From contig JACJVW010000002.1 of assembly GCA_020637435.1 (NCBI GenBank), positions 107,161 through 171,160 of the forward strand: DNA of 64,000 nt, read 5' to 3'. The notes under the pieces are model-generated. The model did not search any database and had not been told where the DNA came from. It saw only the letters and a program-made list of their open reading frames with translations. Made by a program: the position numbers and the translations under genes. This document shows positions 1 to 9,206 of the stretch, piece by piece (within the stretch, counting starts at the first letter, position 1; every line of letters starts with the position of its first letter). The DNA comes from Candidatus Woesearchaeota archaeon (lineage in GTDB: Archaea; Nanobdellota; Nanobdellia; Woesearchaeales; JACJVW01).

Positions 1-89
1 CATTGCACTCAAGTATCAGCAAGATAGGAGTATCATTTGTTGAAGAGAAGGTACCTGACGAATTTAAGATTAGGCAGTCTGTACTATGA
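1..89 (+). CDS. C-terminal end of an upstream gene (partial)
   Basis: The frame starting at base 3 is open from the window edge to TGA at 87-89 and encodes about 28 residues ending IRQSVL. Its stop overlaps the ATG of the next gene in the classic ATGA arrangement, which is the main reason to believe it is coding and co-transcribed with that gene. Too little is visible to name a family. Confidence 0.5.
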   Translation, partial: LHSSISKIGVSFVEEKVPDEFKIRQSVL

Positions 90-1237
90 TACTTAATTAC
101 CAACACCTGCACCTCGCTACTGGACAAAGGGCATTAGAGACCTCCAGAAAACTGCTGGCCAGCGGCAAGACACTCAGCCTGAAGACCCCGAAAAGGAATT
201 TTATCCTGGCCTTGCCTGAACATGCGATGCATATACGGTACCATACCAAGTCACCGGACCGCCCCATGGAATTGATGCTTCCCTCACCTGAAGCACTCCC
301 CATGGTTGAACAAGAAAGAACAGCCCTACAAAAATACAAAATCAATATTGAGAAAGAAGAGGGAATCTTCACCGCAGTAAGCTCAAACCCAAGGTTAACC
401 GTACTCCTTCCTTTCGACAGCATCACAGCAGAACTATGTGATCAACCCCTCTGTATCATTGAGCATGAAGAACCTACCGAATATGTGCTGCACACAGACG
501 AAGAACTCCAGATAAAAGATACAGTCCGTATAGTGGATGGTGATGAGTATATTATCGAGCCCGCAGTCATCAAAGAAAAAGGTAATATTCCCACAGGTAC
601 AAATATAATGGGCACGTACCTAAAAGCACAGGTCACAGACAAAGGAATAGTTGATATAGGGCCCTGCCCGAATATACATCATAACATCTCACCGCCATGC
701 ATCACTACCGCTTACTATCCTGCGTGCAAGCACAAATCAAGGATCCAAGCGATCATCGATGGTGTAGATGCACCGCACATCCTTATCATTGATGAGGAGA
801 TAGCGATCTACAAGAAACAGCGTAAACTTGCTCAAGTCAGACGTTATCCCTGCACAGACCTCACATATCCATGGCTAAGCAGGCTTGGATTCCTACCGAA
901 GAGATACAAAGGACCGCAAGGTAAAGAGGAATTGGAGTTTCGTCGAGAACAGCTTAAGACCGCGCCATTGACAAATTCCACAAGATTCTACTTTAACCTC
1001 TCGAGTAGAATAGACATCAACACATATCCGGACAGGTCGATAGATATTCAGGACTATGCGACCGAAGCTAACGGTCTTTGGCACCGACTAATTGAAGAGC
1101 TGCTCTCAAAAAGCGAAGAACCTCCTCTAGCAGTGGGTAGGTATGTTCTGCACAAACAGATTCATCCTGTGCTTAGAAAGAATAATGTAAGAATCAATAA
1201 GATAATTGATCCAGAATTGCTAGGACTTACTTACTGA
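86..1237 (+). CDS. Hypothetical soluble protein with a Cys/His cluster
   Basis: A 383-residue protein that I do not recognise. It has no signal peptide or membrane segment. A cluster of potential metal ligands lies in the middle (C194, H198, H199, C205, C214, H216), followed by a basic stretch; this could bind zinc, but that is inference. The C-terminal part is rich in Arg and Lys. The ATG overlaps the stop of the preceding partial gene by ATGA, so the two are probably one operon. The 3' end overlaps the convergent small gene by 11 bases. Confidence 0.75.
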   Translation: MILNYQHLHLATGQRALETSRKLLASGKTLSLKTPKRNFILALPEHAMHIRYHTKSPDRPMELMLPSPEALPMVEQERTALQKYKINIEKEEGIFTAVSSNPRLTVLLPFDSITAELCDQPLCIIEHEEPTEYVLHTDEELQIKDTVRIVDGDEYIIEPAVIKEKGNIPTGTNIMGTYLKAQVTDKGIVDIGPCPNIHHNISPPCITTAYYPACKHKSRIQAIIDGVDAPHILIIDEEIAIYKKQRKLAQVRRYPCTDLTYPWLSRLGFLPKRYKGPQGKEELEFRREQLKTAPLTNSTRFYFNLSSRIDINTYPDRSIDIQDYATEANGLWHRLIEELLSKSEEPPLAVGRYVLHKQIHPVLRKNNVRINKIIDPELLGLTY

Positions 1238-1526
1238 CCTGCTCTTCCAGTTTGCTCAACACATCATCAAGCGCGAAGAAAAGATTCCTGTTCGTAATCT
1301 CTGAAGTGAATGGACCACCCTTCGCGACAACCTTTGAATGCACTTCAAAATTATCTGAACCATGCACCTTCTTCATACTGACTGAAAGACCGTCAAATCC
1401 TTCCGCATGCTCTGTCAACCTCTTGGCATAATTGCCGACAATCTTCTTTACCACGACAAGTTTACCGGGTTCAAGCGCAGAGAATCCATTGAGTCTTATG
1501 TTGCCTCCTAGTTCCACTTCATCCAT
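1227..1526 (-). CDS. RaiA/HPF-like small protein (putative ribosome hibernation factor)
   Basis: A 99-residue protein. The predicted order strand-helix-strand-strand-strand-helix, with a last helix reading NLFFALDDVLSKLEEQV, resembles the end of RaiA/HPF ribosome-associated inhibitors, where a similar D-x-x-x-A-I-D-x-x-x-D-K-L-E segment occurs. Overall identity is low, so the assignment is an inference from pattern. If correct, the protein would bind the 30S subunit and silence ribosomes in stationary phase. A GGAGG lies nine bases before the ATG, and a TATA-like TTTTATAT sits about 27 bases upstream of the start. Confidence 0.6.
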   Translation of the reverse strand: MDEVELGGNIRLNGFSALEPGKLVVVKKIVGNYAKRLTEHAEGFDGLSVSMKKVHGSDNFEVHSKVVAKGGPFTSEITNRNLFFALDDVLSKLEEQVSK

Positions 1527-1555
1527 TCTATTTCCTCCACTGCTACAAGATATAA

Positions 1556-1573
1556 AAGAGGCTTGCGCCTCTT
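1556..1573 (-). terminator. Hairpin followed by a T run, possible terminator of the MscS-C39 gene
   Basis: Perfect 7-bp stem AAGAGGC/GCCTCTT with a four-base loop. Read on the minus strand it is followed by TTTTAT, about 50 bases after the stop of the channel-peptidase gene. It also directly abuts the TATA-like box of the next minus-strand gene, so it could equally be an operator or part of a leader. Confidence 0.35.
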
Positions 1574-1624
1574 GAATACATAAAGTGTCTAGAATATATA
1601 TAGTTTACTGGTTTTGTTAATAAA

Positions 1625-3112
1625 CTATTTTTTAGGTCGCCAGACCCTGCTGACCTGTTCTTCTTTGTTAAATCCAGTAAGGTATTTGCGAAGAAATGAG
1701 GGCATTGTATCGGTGATGGCACTGAGATTCGACATTCTTGCGATGTACAGGCCCATCTGCTTGGTCACCTTGTCATACATATTCTCATCGAGATAGATGA
1801 CACCCTTGTGAATGCGGTCGAAAGCCTCGCTTCCGTAGGGAGCTAAGACAATATAGCCCCGTTTTCCCTGGATAAGCTCAGAATGGGTATCCATACCGAT
1901 CAGTATGTCTCTATAATCTGAAAAATAAACGCCTCCGGACTGCTGGCTTGGATCGACAATAAGCAGTTCATCACCCCTCACACCTGCCACTAATGAGTAA
2001 TGAGCATACTTGGCATCAGGGAAAAGATACTTCTTCTTGTAATCGACAATGCAAAGCCCACCCTGACGCATCCATATATTGATCTCCTTCATAAGACTGC
2101 TAATCTTGTCAAAGCTGATCCATGCACCGACGACCTGACCCTCAGTGATACGGGTAACCGTTTCAATAAGGGATTTGGGATGCGTTCCAGCTGCACCTGT
2201 CGCCTTTTTGCGCTTGATGGTTCCCATAAGTTTGCCAAGCTCTTCTTGGGTGTAATGATATCCGAAGATACCAAGAGCCATAGAAGCGGAGGCTGGTCCA
2301 CAATGACTTTTGCTCTGAGCGACATAATTGTCCTTGAGCTTCTGTAGCGTATCCATCTCCTTGACCGGCTTGACTATGCCGATAGTGGAACTTGCGATGA
2401 CACGGTTTGGCATGATGACTAATCCATTTGTCTTCTCGTGAAGCTCAGTATACATGCCCCGTACATTCTTAATCACATACTCCTTCTCATCGATCTTGAT
2501 AAGCGTACCAGGCCTAAACTCCATGATGTTAAGCAGATAGACCCGGGCAAAAAAGTCTCTCATCGGGTTGATAAGTCCTGCGGCAAGCAGGAAAAACAGG
2601 AGTATGATAACAGGATAGAGAATAAATCCAAGGATTGTCTGCAATACAGGGATCTCGACAAGCGAGAAGATAATATGGGCCAGAGATAAGTACAAAATAA
2701 GTTGTATCACAAAAATCATCACCGGAAGCACAAACTGCCGCGATTCTCTGGAAAAGTATTCCTCTGTCCTGATATATTCAAGAAATCTCTTCACAAACCA
2801 CATGAATAGATTGATGATGACTGAACCCATGATAAACATTAGTACAATCATGACCACAGTAGGAACTAGGTCAAAAAATGACAGGAACATCCCGTCCTTC
2901 GAATTCACTCCGAAGAAAAGGATGGCGATGCTGAATGTGATGACCAGTATTACCTTCTCAGCGATAGTCTGGATCGTCTCCTTTCGTTCCACCGGTTCCA
3001 CATATCTTCCGGTGCGTACCAGTTTTATGATGATGCGTGAGATGATTTTCGAAAGGATGTAACCTATCACCAGGATTCCGAATACATAGATCAGCGTAAA
3101 CTCAAGCTCCAT
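1625..3112 (-). CDS. MscS-like mechanosensitive channel fused to a C39-type cysteine peptidase
   Basis: A 495-residue membrane protein with two parts. Residues 1-185 hold about five hydrophobic segments. Residues 185-250 match the MscS beta domain, with the typical order R-x-G-T-x-I-K-I, TELHEKTNGLVIMPNRVI and a closing strand. Residues 262-470 resemble family C39 peptidases: a Q-S-x-S-x-C-G-P-A-S motif with C271, H371 in KYAHYSLV, and D387 in IVDPS give a complete Cys-His-Asp triad. By topology the peptidase follows the beta domain and so should face the cytoplasm, as that domain does in MscS. The substrate is unknown. A single-protein fusion of these two families is unusual. Confidence 0.85.
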   Translation of the reverse strand: MELEFTLIYVFGILVIGYILSKIISRIIIKLVRTGRYVEPVERKETIQTIAEKVILVITFSIAILFFGVNSKDGMFLSFFDLVPTVVMIVLMFIMGSVIINLFMWFVKRFLEYIRTEEYFSRESRQFVLPVMIFVIQLILYLSLAHIIFSLVEIPVLQTILGFILYPVIILLFFLLAAGLINPMRDFFARVYLLNIMEFRPGTLIKIDEKEYVIKNVRGMYTELHEKTNGLVIMPNRVIASSTIGIVKPVKEMDTLQKLKDNYVAQSKSHCGPASASMALGIFGYHYTQEELGKLMGTIKRKKATGAAGTHPKSLIETVTRITEGQVVGAWISFDKISSLMKEINIWMRQGGLCIVDYKKKYLFPDAKYAHYSLVAGVRGDELLIVDPSQQSGGVYFSDYRDILIGMDTHSELIQGKRGYIVLAPYGSEAFDRIHKGVIYLDENMYDKVTKQMGLYIARMSNLSAITDTMPSFLRKYLTGFNKEEQVSRVWRPKK

Positions 3113-3301
3113 TGTTATTGCTGAAGAATTTCAAGTTTTTAATCCTTTGTGTCTGCACAAATGAAATTGGTTCCAGAATACATGATTCATTTGCATTAAA
3201 GTACGAACACACAAAGAGGTAACACTCAGTATTCTAAAGAAGGATATCAAAAAAATATAGAATAGACTGTAAGAGAATCACACCATAAAAAGAAAACGAT
3301 T

Positions 3302-3655
3302 CTATCCAATATACAGATATCTGTACACTACCCTGTGCTTTCCTTCACCGCTGATATAAGCACGGACCATGTATTCACCGGGTTCAACTTTTCCGTAAGT
3401 GAAATCTGCCACATAAGAAGCCACCTCATCATCAATATCATTGAGGACAACTTTTGGCAATCTGATATCCAGCTCAGGGATAGTGATACGCACAGTGACC
3501 CTGTCAATCTCTGTCTCACTTTCAATAGACATATACACAAGTCCGTTCTCTTCATAATCTGAGTAGACTCGGTAGTGCTTTACACTGATGTCATCAAAAG
3601 CAGATGTGACCGGTATGACCAAAGCCGCAATAAGTAGTGCAAATAGTATTCTCAT
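3302..3655 (-). CDS. Small secreted beta-rich protein
   Basis: A 117-residue protein with a clear Sec signal peptide (MRILFALLIAALVIPVTSA) and a mature part of about 97 residues with alternating hydrophobic and polar residues, suggesting an immunoglobulin-like beta sandwich. No catalytic motif is seen. A strong GGGGTGAT Shine-Dalgarno precedes the ATG. It stands alone between the channel-peptidase gene and the PKD-domain protein and may be a surface or adhesion component; the function is not known. Confidence 0.7.
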   Translation of the reverse strand: MRILFALLIAALVIPVTSAFDDISVKHYRVYSDYEENGLVYMSIESETEIDRVTVRITIPELDIRLPKVVLNDIDDEVASYVADFTYGKVEPGEYMVRAYISGEGKHRVVYRYLYIG

Positions 3656-3846
3656 GTAATCACCCCTATACTTAGTTGCACAAAGATGTTTTTACTATAT
3701 AATAGTTATGTTTTTCAGTCTTTTCCATAAGGGCCCTACACTCGATTATCAGACCCCACAGGCTCTGGGCAAGAAGGAATAGAGGCCGAAGTATTTTTAA
3801 AGGGTCTTGTATTACCTCCAGAATAGTAACATTTAGGGGGTAAAGT

Positions 3847-4575
3847 ATGAGAACAATCATTTTCACATTCTTACTATTGATTATAACTGCCGCTTCAGCA
3901 AGTGCGCAGATACAAGCTGAGATTGAAACAAATACACTTTCTGGCTATGAATGGACAACTCAGTTCATCTTCAAACCTATCATCAGTGGCGCTGTTTGGC
4001 CTATTAGCTATTTCTGGGACTTCGGAGACGGCAAGACCTGCTACGATGGATGCCCATCCCATTGGTATGAAGAACCAGGAGATTACACGGTAATGCTTGA
4101 AGCATGGGATGCTAACGCAGATTCAGCTACCGCATCCGTCGATATTCTCGTACAGGAGTGGGAAGAGCATGATGAAGACCAGTATCCTCTAGACACCTGT
4201 GACGAACCTAAACCGATCCCTCCAGAAGAAGAAAAGGAATACATCCCGACAGGCGACATTCACGTCGATAAACTATTCGTCGAGAACTATGACACTGGTA
4301 TCGAAGCTGGTTCAGAACCGAGGATGGTCATAGGTTTCACCAACGGCGGTGATGAGGATCTTGGCAGGACAAGATTGAAGATCCATTGTTATGACCTTGA
4401 AATCTTCAGGCATATCGGTCCATTTGAGGGTCCTGACAAAGGAGATTACATGGAAAAGATGACCACTCTTCCGATTCCAGAGTACGCAGAACCGGGTATG
4501 CACACATGCAGAGTAACCATCACACCGGAATCAGGCGACAAAAGGACTTTTCACAGAGAAATCCTTATTATTTAA
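3847..4575 (+). CDS. Secreted PKD-domain protein
   Basis: A 242-residue exported protein. Residues 1-20 are a signal peptide ending ASASA. Residues 25-103 form a PKD domain with the hallmark WDFGDG at 57-62 and the YTVMLEAWD strand. An acidic, proline-rich linker (residues 105-133) leads to a second beta domain (135-242) of CARDB-like look with two cysteines. Such proteins act in archaeal surface layers and cell contacts. No membrane anchor is present, so it is secreted or held by other surface proteins. A GGGGG lies six bases before the ATG. Confidence 0.75.
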   Translation: MRTIIFTFLLLIITAASASAQIQAEIETNTLSGYEWTTQFIFKPIISGAVWPISYFWDFGDGKTCYDGCPSHWYEEPGDYTVMLEAWDANADSATASVDILVQEWEEHDEDQYPLDTCDEPKPIPPEEEKEYIPTGDIHVDKLFVENYDTGIEAGSEPRMVIGFTNGGDEDLGRTRLKIHCYDLEIFRHIGPFEGPDKGDYMEKMTTLPIPEYAEPGMHTCRVTITPESGDKRTFHREILII

Positions 4576-4648
4576 TTTCTAATTTAATTTCAGACGTACT
4601 GATAACTCAGCAGCAACTTTTTAATACCCGCAATCTAATAAGTCGCGT

Positions 4649-5860
4649 ATGGTTGGAAAGATTCGGATCGCACTGCTCGCACCAGAATTCCTTACACCTT
4701 GGGGAGGAGTAGGAACATACACAGTCAATCTGGCAGAAGGACTCTCCAAATACAAAGATATTGAACTGCATATCATAACACCTATGGTCCCAGGAGCAAA
4801 GAAACCAAAGCACCTAAATATCCATACCCTATCCACAGCCAACGATCAGTTCTTCTATAATCTCAAATTTCAGTTAGCCATCGGCAGGAAGTTCAAAGAG
4901 CTCCATGAACGCTACCATTTTGACCTCATCCATGCAGCCAATCTAGTCCACATGCCCGACATATTCCTAAGACTGAGGTCTTTGGATATTCCATCAGTAG
5001 TTACCATACACACGACCATCGAAGGACAGATAGGGGGTTTTATCACAAGCAACAAAAACCCTCTCAAGATGGCACCAAGCGAACTTTTCAGTATCATAGG
5101 CTATCCGTACATAGGCCTGATGCAGTACCTCTACCTCAAGAAGACCAGATTTGCTATAACCGTCTCTGAGAAGTTCAAGATAATGCTTGAACATGACCGG
5201 CGCTGCACCGCACGGATAACCGCTATACCTAACGGTCTTGATACCAGACTCTATGGTGAGAAGATTAGCAGGGCTCAGGCGCTGAAACATTTCCCTCAGT
5301 TCAGACTCGTCAAATCACCCGTCGTACTCTATGCAGGAAGACTCATCACTCAAAAAGGCATAGACCTCTACGTCAAAAGCGTTGCTCAGATGCACAAGAA
5401 AGGCATCGACTGTTTCGCGGTCATAGCTGGAAGAGGAAATGAGGGTTATGTTCTGGATCTACTCAAAGAACACAATATACCTGAAGAGAAATACATGCTT
5501 ACAGGTCACATTGAACAAAGGATGCTGCCCTACCTATACCGGCTGGCAGACATCTTCATGCTTCCCTCTTACTATGAAAACTTCCCGTATAGTCTTCTGG
5601 AAGCTATGTCCATGGGATGTAGCTGCATAGCCACTGATGTGGGGGCTGTAGATGAGATCATCAACAACAAAAATGGGTTGATAGCTCCAAAAGGAGATGC
5701 TTCGAAGTTAGCTGCTCACCTACGCGCACTCCTGACAGACCCCGCGTTGATGCAACGCCTCTCAGAACAGGGCTCTAAAGACATACGTAAAAGATTCACA
5801 AAAGACGTGATGGTAGAGCAGACCTACCAGTATTACAAAGAGGTGCTCAACTCATGGTAA
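4649..5860 (+). CDS. GT4-family glycosyltransferase
   Basis: A 403-residue GT-B fold enzyme. The N-terminal half has the glycine-rich acceptor loop PWGGVGTY (17-24). The C-terminal half has the Glycos_transf_1 domain with YAGRLITQKGID and the catalytic E-x7-E pair (E310, E318). It transfers a sugar from a nucleotide donor to a growing surface glycan; donor and acceptor cannot be read from the sequence. The stop overlaps the next GT4 gene by seven bases, showing an operon. A TTTTTAATA box about 27 bases before the ATG supports this start. Confidence 0.9.
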   Translation: MVGKIRIALLAPEFLTPWGGVGTYTVNLAEGLSKYKDIELHIITPMVPGAKKPKHLNIHTLSTANDQFFYNLKFQLAIGRKFKELHERYHFDLIHAANLVHMPDIFLRLRSLDIPSVVTIHTTIEGQIGGFITSNKNPLKMAPSELFSIIGYPYIGLMQYLYLKKTRFAITVSEKFKIMLEHDRRCTARITAIPNGLDTRLYGEKISRAQALKHFPQFRLVKSPVVLYAGRLITQKGIDLYVKSVAQMHKKGIDCFAVIAGRGNEGYVLDLLKEHNIPEEKYMLTGHIEQRMLPYLYRLADIFMLPSYYENFPYSLLEAMSMGCSCIATDVGAVDEIINNKNGLIAPKGDASKLAAHLRALLTDPALMQRLSEQGSKDIRKRFTKDVMVEQTYQYYKEVLNSW

Positions 5861-7008
5861 ACATCCTTATGGTCACCTCATTCTACCCGCCCTACCATGT
5901 TGGTGGAGCATGCACGCACGTCTATTATCTCGCCAACGCGCTTGCACGCAAAGGCCATCGTGTTCATGTTCTTGCTTCCCGTGACGCGCATGCGCTTATC
6001 CGTGACCGTAAAAGATCAAGCGGTGTGTATCCCAATAGTCGCAATGTCACCGTACATTGGATTGACTCGCCTTGGGGAAGGCTAGCTCCGCTGACTGCTT
6101 ACACCACAACTGCCTTACTAGATCTACCACGTATCAAAAAGGTCCTCTCACAGAGATGGGATCTGATCCATTACCATAACTTATCACTCTTCGGACCACG
6201 CGTGATGAGATTGGGGAACGCCAAAAAAATTATGACCGCCCACGACCATTGGCTCATCTGTCCAATGAACAATTATCTAAGGAAAGGAAAAGTCTGCAGC
6301 ACAGGCCCAGGCATCAGGCATTGTACAGGATGCCTTCTGGAGTATCATAGACCTCCTCAATTTTGGAGGGCGACTTCTATGCTGAAGGATGCGCTTGAGC
6401 ACATCGACCGCATCATCACCCCTTCTGCATATCTCAAGGATTTTCTCCGTTCCCAAGGAATAGACCGACCTATGTCCACCATACCTAACACTGTCCCAGC
6501 GAATGTTACTAACAAAGCCGTGCAAAAAGAGGAATTCTTCTTGTTTGTAGGCATGCTTGAAAGACCAAAAGGCATCGAGATGCTCATAGAGACTTTCAAA
6601 GCCCTGCCTCAGAAACGGCTGATCATACTTGGAGATGGATCACTGAAGCATCTGATGCAGAACTTGCCAGAGAATATTGTCTATAAAGGGTATTTATCCG
6701 GTCAGGAGCTTAGCAATCACTATGCGAAGGCTCAAGCGCTCATTCTTCCGTCTATCTGCCCGGAGAATTGTCCGCTGACTGTGCTCGAAGCGATGAGTCA
6801 AGGCACTCCTTCTATCGTAAGTGACCTTGGTGGCAGTAAAGAATTGGTAACCAAAGAACAGGTATTCAGAGCTGGAGATACAGCTTCTCTCACCAAAAAA
6901 ATAATGGAATACAGATCACCCGGCAGAAAAAAGACCATAGATACATTCAAGCGATTCAATGAAGAAAACTACATTCGTTTATACGAAAAACTGCTTAAGG
7001 ACCTCTGA
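5854..7008 (+). CDS. GT4-family glycosyltransferase with cysteine motif
   Basis: A 384-residue GT-B glycosyltransferase, second gene of the operon. The acceptor loop YPPYHVGGACTHV lies at 11-23 and the E-x7-E pair is E304/E312. Between the two halves is a His-Cys region (HDHWLICP at 130-137, then C148, C157, C160) known from one branch of GT4 enzymes and possibly binding metal. The 3' end overlaps the convergent FemAB-like gene by 40 bases. Confidence 0.9.
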   Translation: MVNILMVTSFYPPYHVGGACTHVYYLANALARKGHRVHVLASRDAHALIRDRKRSSGVYPNSRNVTVHWIDSPWGRLAPLTAYTTTALLDLPRIKKVLSQRWDLIHYHNLSLFGPRVMRLGNAKKIMTAHDHWLICPMNNYLRKGKVCSTGPGIRHCTGCLLEYHRPPQFWRATSMLKDALEHIDRIITPSAYLKDFLRSQGIDRPMSTIPNTVPANVTNKAVQKEEFFLFVGMLERPKGIEMLIETFKALPQKRLIILGDGSLKHLMQNLPENIVYKGYLSGQELSNHYAKAQALILPSICPENCPLTVLEAMSQGTPSIVSDLGGSKELVTKEQVFRAGDTASLTKKIMEYRSPGRKKTIDTFKRFNEENYIRLYEKLLKDL

Positions 7009-8084
7009 ATAGAGTCAAACAGGCTCATGCTTGCTTTGTGCAATAAAGGCACGTTAAGAAGGATTTCTCTTAAACGAAAATAGACAAGACCTGACATGTA
7101 CAATAGCGGATGATTGTAGATTCGCAATCCTATGTTCCTGGTGACTGTATTGGACAACTGTTTTTTATAAGACTCAGCCCCCCGGCTAAAATCTATCAAA
7201 GCAACTTTGTCCTGATAGTGATAGATAATCTGCTTCAGCAACAGTCTACCAGGATGATACTTTGTCCATCTTTCATCATATGCATGGGAGTAGATGATAA
7301 ATCTGCCTTTAAACTGGAAACCGAGCAGCACCGCTATAGGTTTATCATCGATGTCAAGACTGAAGAGAGCAAGCTGTTTTGAAGCCAGCGCATGTTGGCA
7401 TGCAATCCGAAGAAAATTTGAATTCCTGGAATCAGAGAACATGCTTCCATCATCCGCACCCCATCTCTTATTAAGAAACCTTACGAGATAGGAAATCTTA
7501 TCATTGATACTCGCTGCATTCCCTGCAAAACTGATGGAGATTCGTCCTTGATTGCGCAGACGCTTCATCGTAGTGAATGTGTTTCGGATGTCATAAGCTT
7601 CATCATTCGCAGCACCGATCTCCATATGGTAGCAGGAGAACATCTTGTACGTACTAAACGGCATCCTCAGGTTACGCAAAGCGGACGGCAAAGTCAAGAA
7701 TGTCTCGGAGGAACTATTGATCTCTCGCAGGTCACAGACATCCCACTTCCCTCTATGATGATGAATGTGCGTAAGGAATGCTTCATACACATCATCGCCT
7801 GTCGCGAGAATGTCACCGTAATCACTTAGTCCAGTACCTATGAACTGAAGCAATCGATACGAGAATCCCGGCAGACCCTGTTTACATATCATAAGTGGCG
7901 CAACACCTACAAGACGGTCATCTTCAAACGCTCCCAGAATATAAGGTTCTCCAAGGTCATCATGATCTTCCAACCAGGAGAGGATCCAATCACTGGTGCA
8001 GAAGAAATTTTCCTGCTCAAGCGCCAAGTCATCCCACTCCTCAAAGTAAGGAGTGATATCTGCAAGTTCACGGATCTCAATCAT
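6969..8084 (-). CDS. FemAB/GNAT-fold transferase (BioF2-like acetyltransferase domain)
   Basis: A 371-residue protein of the GNAT superfamily seen in polysaccharide clusters (Acetyltransf_6/CelD-like type). The start has the typical FFCTSDWILSWLE segment and LVGVAPLMI; the centre has a GNAT-like core with PIAVLLGFQFKGRFIIYSHAYD, and DFSRGAESYKKQL near the end. Members transfer acyl or aminoacyl groups, and this one may acylate a surface sugar; the substrate is not known. It lies one base from the deacetylase start codon upstream, so the two share a transcript. A second homologue is at 17834-18838. Confidence 0.75.
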   Translation of the reverse strand: MIEIRELADITPYFEEWDDLALEQENFFCTSDWILSWLEDHDDLGEPYILGAFEDDRLVGVAPLMICKQGLPGFSYRLLQFIGTGLSDYGDILATGDDVYEAFLTHIHHHRGKWDVCDLREINSSSETFLTLPSALRNLRMPFSTYKMFSCYHMEIGAANDEAYDIRNTFTTMKRLRNQGRISISFAGNAASINDKISYLVRFLNKRWGADDGSMFSDSRNSNFLRIACQHALASKQLALFSLDIDDKPIAVLLGFQFKGRFIIYSHAYDERWTKYHPGRLLLKQIIYHYQDKVALIDFSRGAESYKKQLSNTVTRNIGLRIYNHPLLYMSGLVYFRLREILLNVPLLHKASMSLFDSIQRSLSSFSYKRM

Positions 8085-9104
8085 CTACAAAAACCTCTTT
8101 ATATAACCCTGTAGAAACGTATCGACACCAAGAGCCTGTAGTCTGAACATGCTTAGATTATGTTGTATGTTGACGCCTTTCCTGTTGATGATAAACGGTG
8201 CAGATATGCGATAGTCATTTTCTCTGTAGAGCGTCGTAAGTATGAACCTTATACCTTTGTGGTGCAAATAAGCATCCAAATCTGAGGACATGTCTGCCTT
8301 CTTCCCGTTTGGATATGTAAAGATCGTCACTCTATTGCCAGTCTCACGTTCGATCTTTCGAACCGAATCCATAGCTTCTTTTTTAGCTTCAGCAAGAGGG
8401 ATCTTAGTCATGATAGGATGATTTACAGTGTGAGCAGACAAGGTGATACCATGTAAGTTTCGCACCTCATCCCAGGTCATGCTGACGCGCTCCTCCGGCA
8501 ATACCACACCAAGCTCGTTTGAGAGCGATTCAAGAAAAGGGCGTTTCTTTTTCTCAGTGAGCGTCTTCATATACTTGGTTATCTTTCGAAGCGCTCGCTT
8601 ATGATCCTTTAGTTCGATCTCCGTAGCTTCAACCTTAATCGAATCCTTCGTAGTCTTACCAAGCACATAGCTTAATTGGTCCCACCACATAAGCCTCTTG
8701 TGTCCTACAAAACCAGTGGAAAGGGCGAATGTGCAGGGAATTTTGTACTTCTTAAGTATGGGATAAGCCACATCATGATTATCCTTATACCCATCATCAA
8801 ATGTGACAAGCACAGCATGTTTGGGAGCACTTTTTTTTCCGCTTAGTATATCATCCAATTCATCAAAAGATATCAGATTGCAGTGTTCTGCAAGAAAGCG
8901 CATCTGCGCATCGAATGTTTTGCTGGTTCCCCCATAGACATCCGGAAAGTATTCGATACTCTCTTTATCCTTGGCGATACGATGATACATAAGCACAGTG
9001 AAGCGTGGAGACATGTTATTATGAAGCAGTCTACCTAAGCCTGAATACCAGATGAGTGAGGCTGCAAGATTCTGTGCTGTCCGGACCAGTCCCATATCGA
9101 ACAA
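8085..9104 (-). CDS. Polysaccharide deacetylase (NodB homology domain)
   Basis: A 339-residue carbohydrate esterase 4 family protein. It has VLMYHRIAKD (37-46), the catalytic and metal-binding TFDDGYKDN (D103, D104) and the SAHTVNHP motif with metal-binding H225 and H229. It removes N-acetyl groups from polysaccharide, either on a lipid-linked intermediate or on the finished glycan. The N-terminal 30 residues are moderately hydrophobic but not a clean signal peptide, so location is uncertain. It is the first gene of a two-gene minus-strand operon with the FemAB-like gene. Confidence 0.88.
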   Translation of the reverse strand: MFDMGLVRTAQNLAASLIWYSGLGRLLHNNMSPRFTVLMYHRIAKDKESIEYFPDVYGGTSKTFDAQMRFLAEHCNLISFDELDDILSGKKSAPKHAVLVTFDDGYKDNHDVAYPILKKYKIPCTFALSTGFVGHKRLMWWDQLSYVLGKTTKDSIKVEATEIELKDHKRALRKITKYMKTLTEKKKRPFLESLSNELGVVLPEERVSMTWDEVRNLHGITLSAHTVNHPIMTKIPLAEAKKEAMDSVRKIERETGNRVTIFTYPNGKKADMSSDLDAYLHHKGIRFILTTLYRENDYRISAPFIINRKGVNIQHNLSMFRLQALGVDTFLQGYIKRFL

Positions 9105-9206
9105 TCAATCAGGGACCATTTATAAATATTTCGTCATTAAAGAGTGGTAAAAGTAAGTTAGTCAATAAACAGATATTTAATAAAGCGATTTTGCTTAAAA
9201 AGCCCC

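Noticed and set aside
3145..3216. CTTTGTGT/ACACAAAG inverted repeat in a gap
   Set aside because: Eight bases with a 56-base loop is within chance expectation for an A+T-rich gap, and there is no supporting context.
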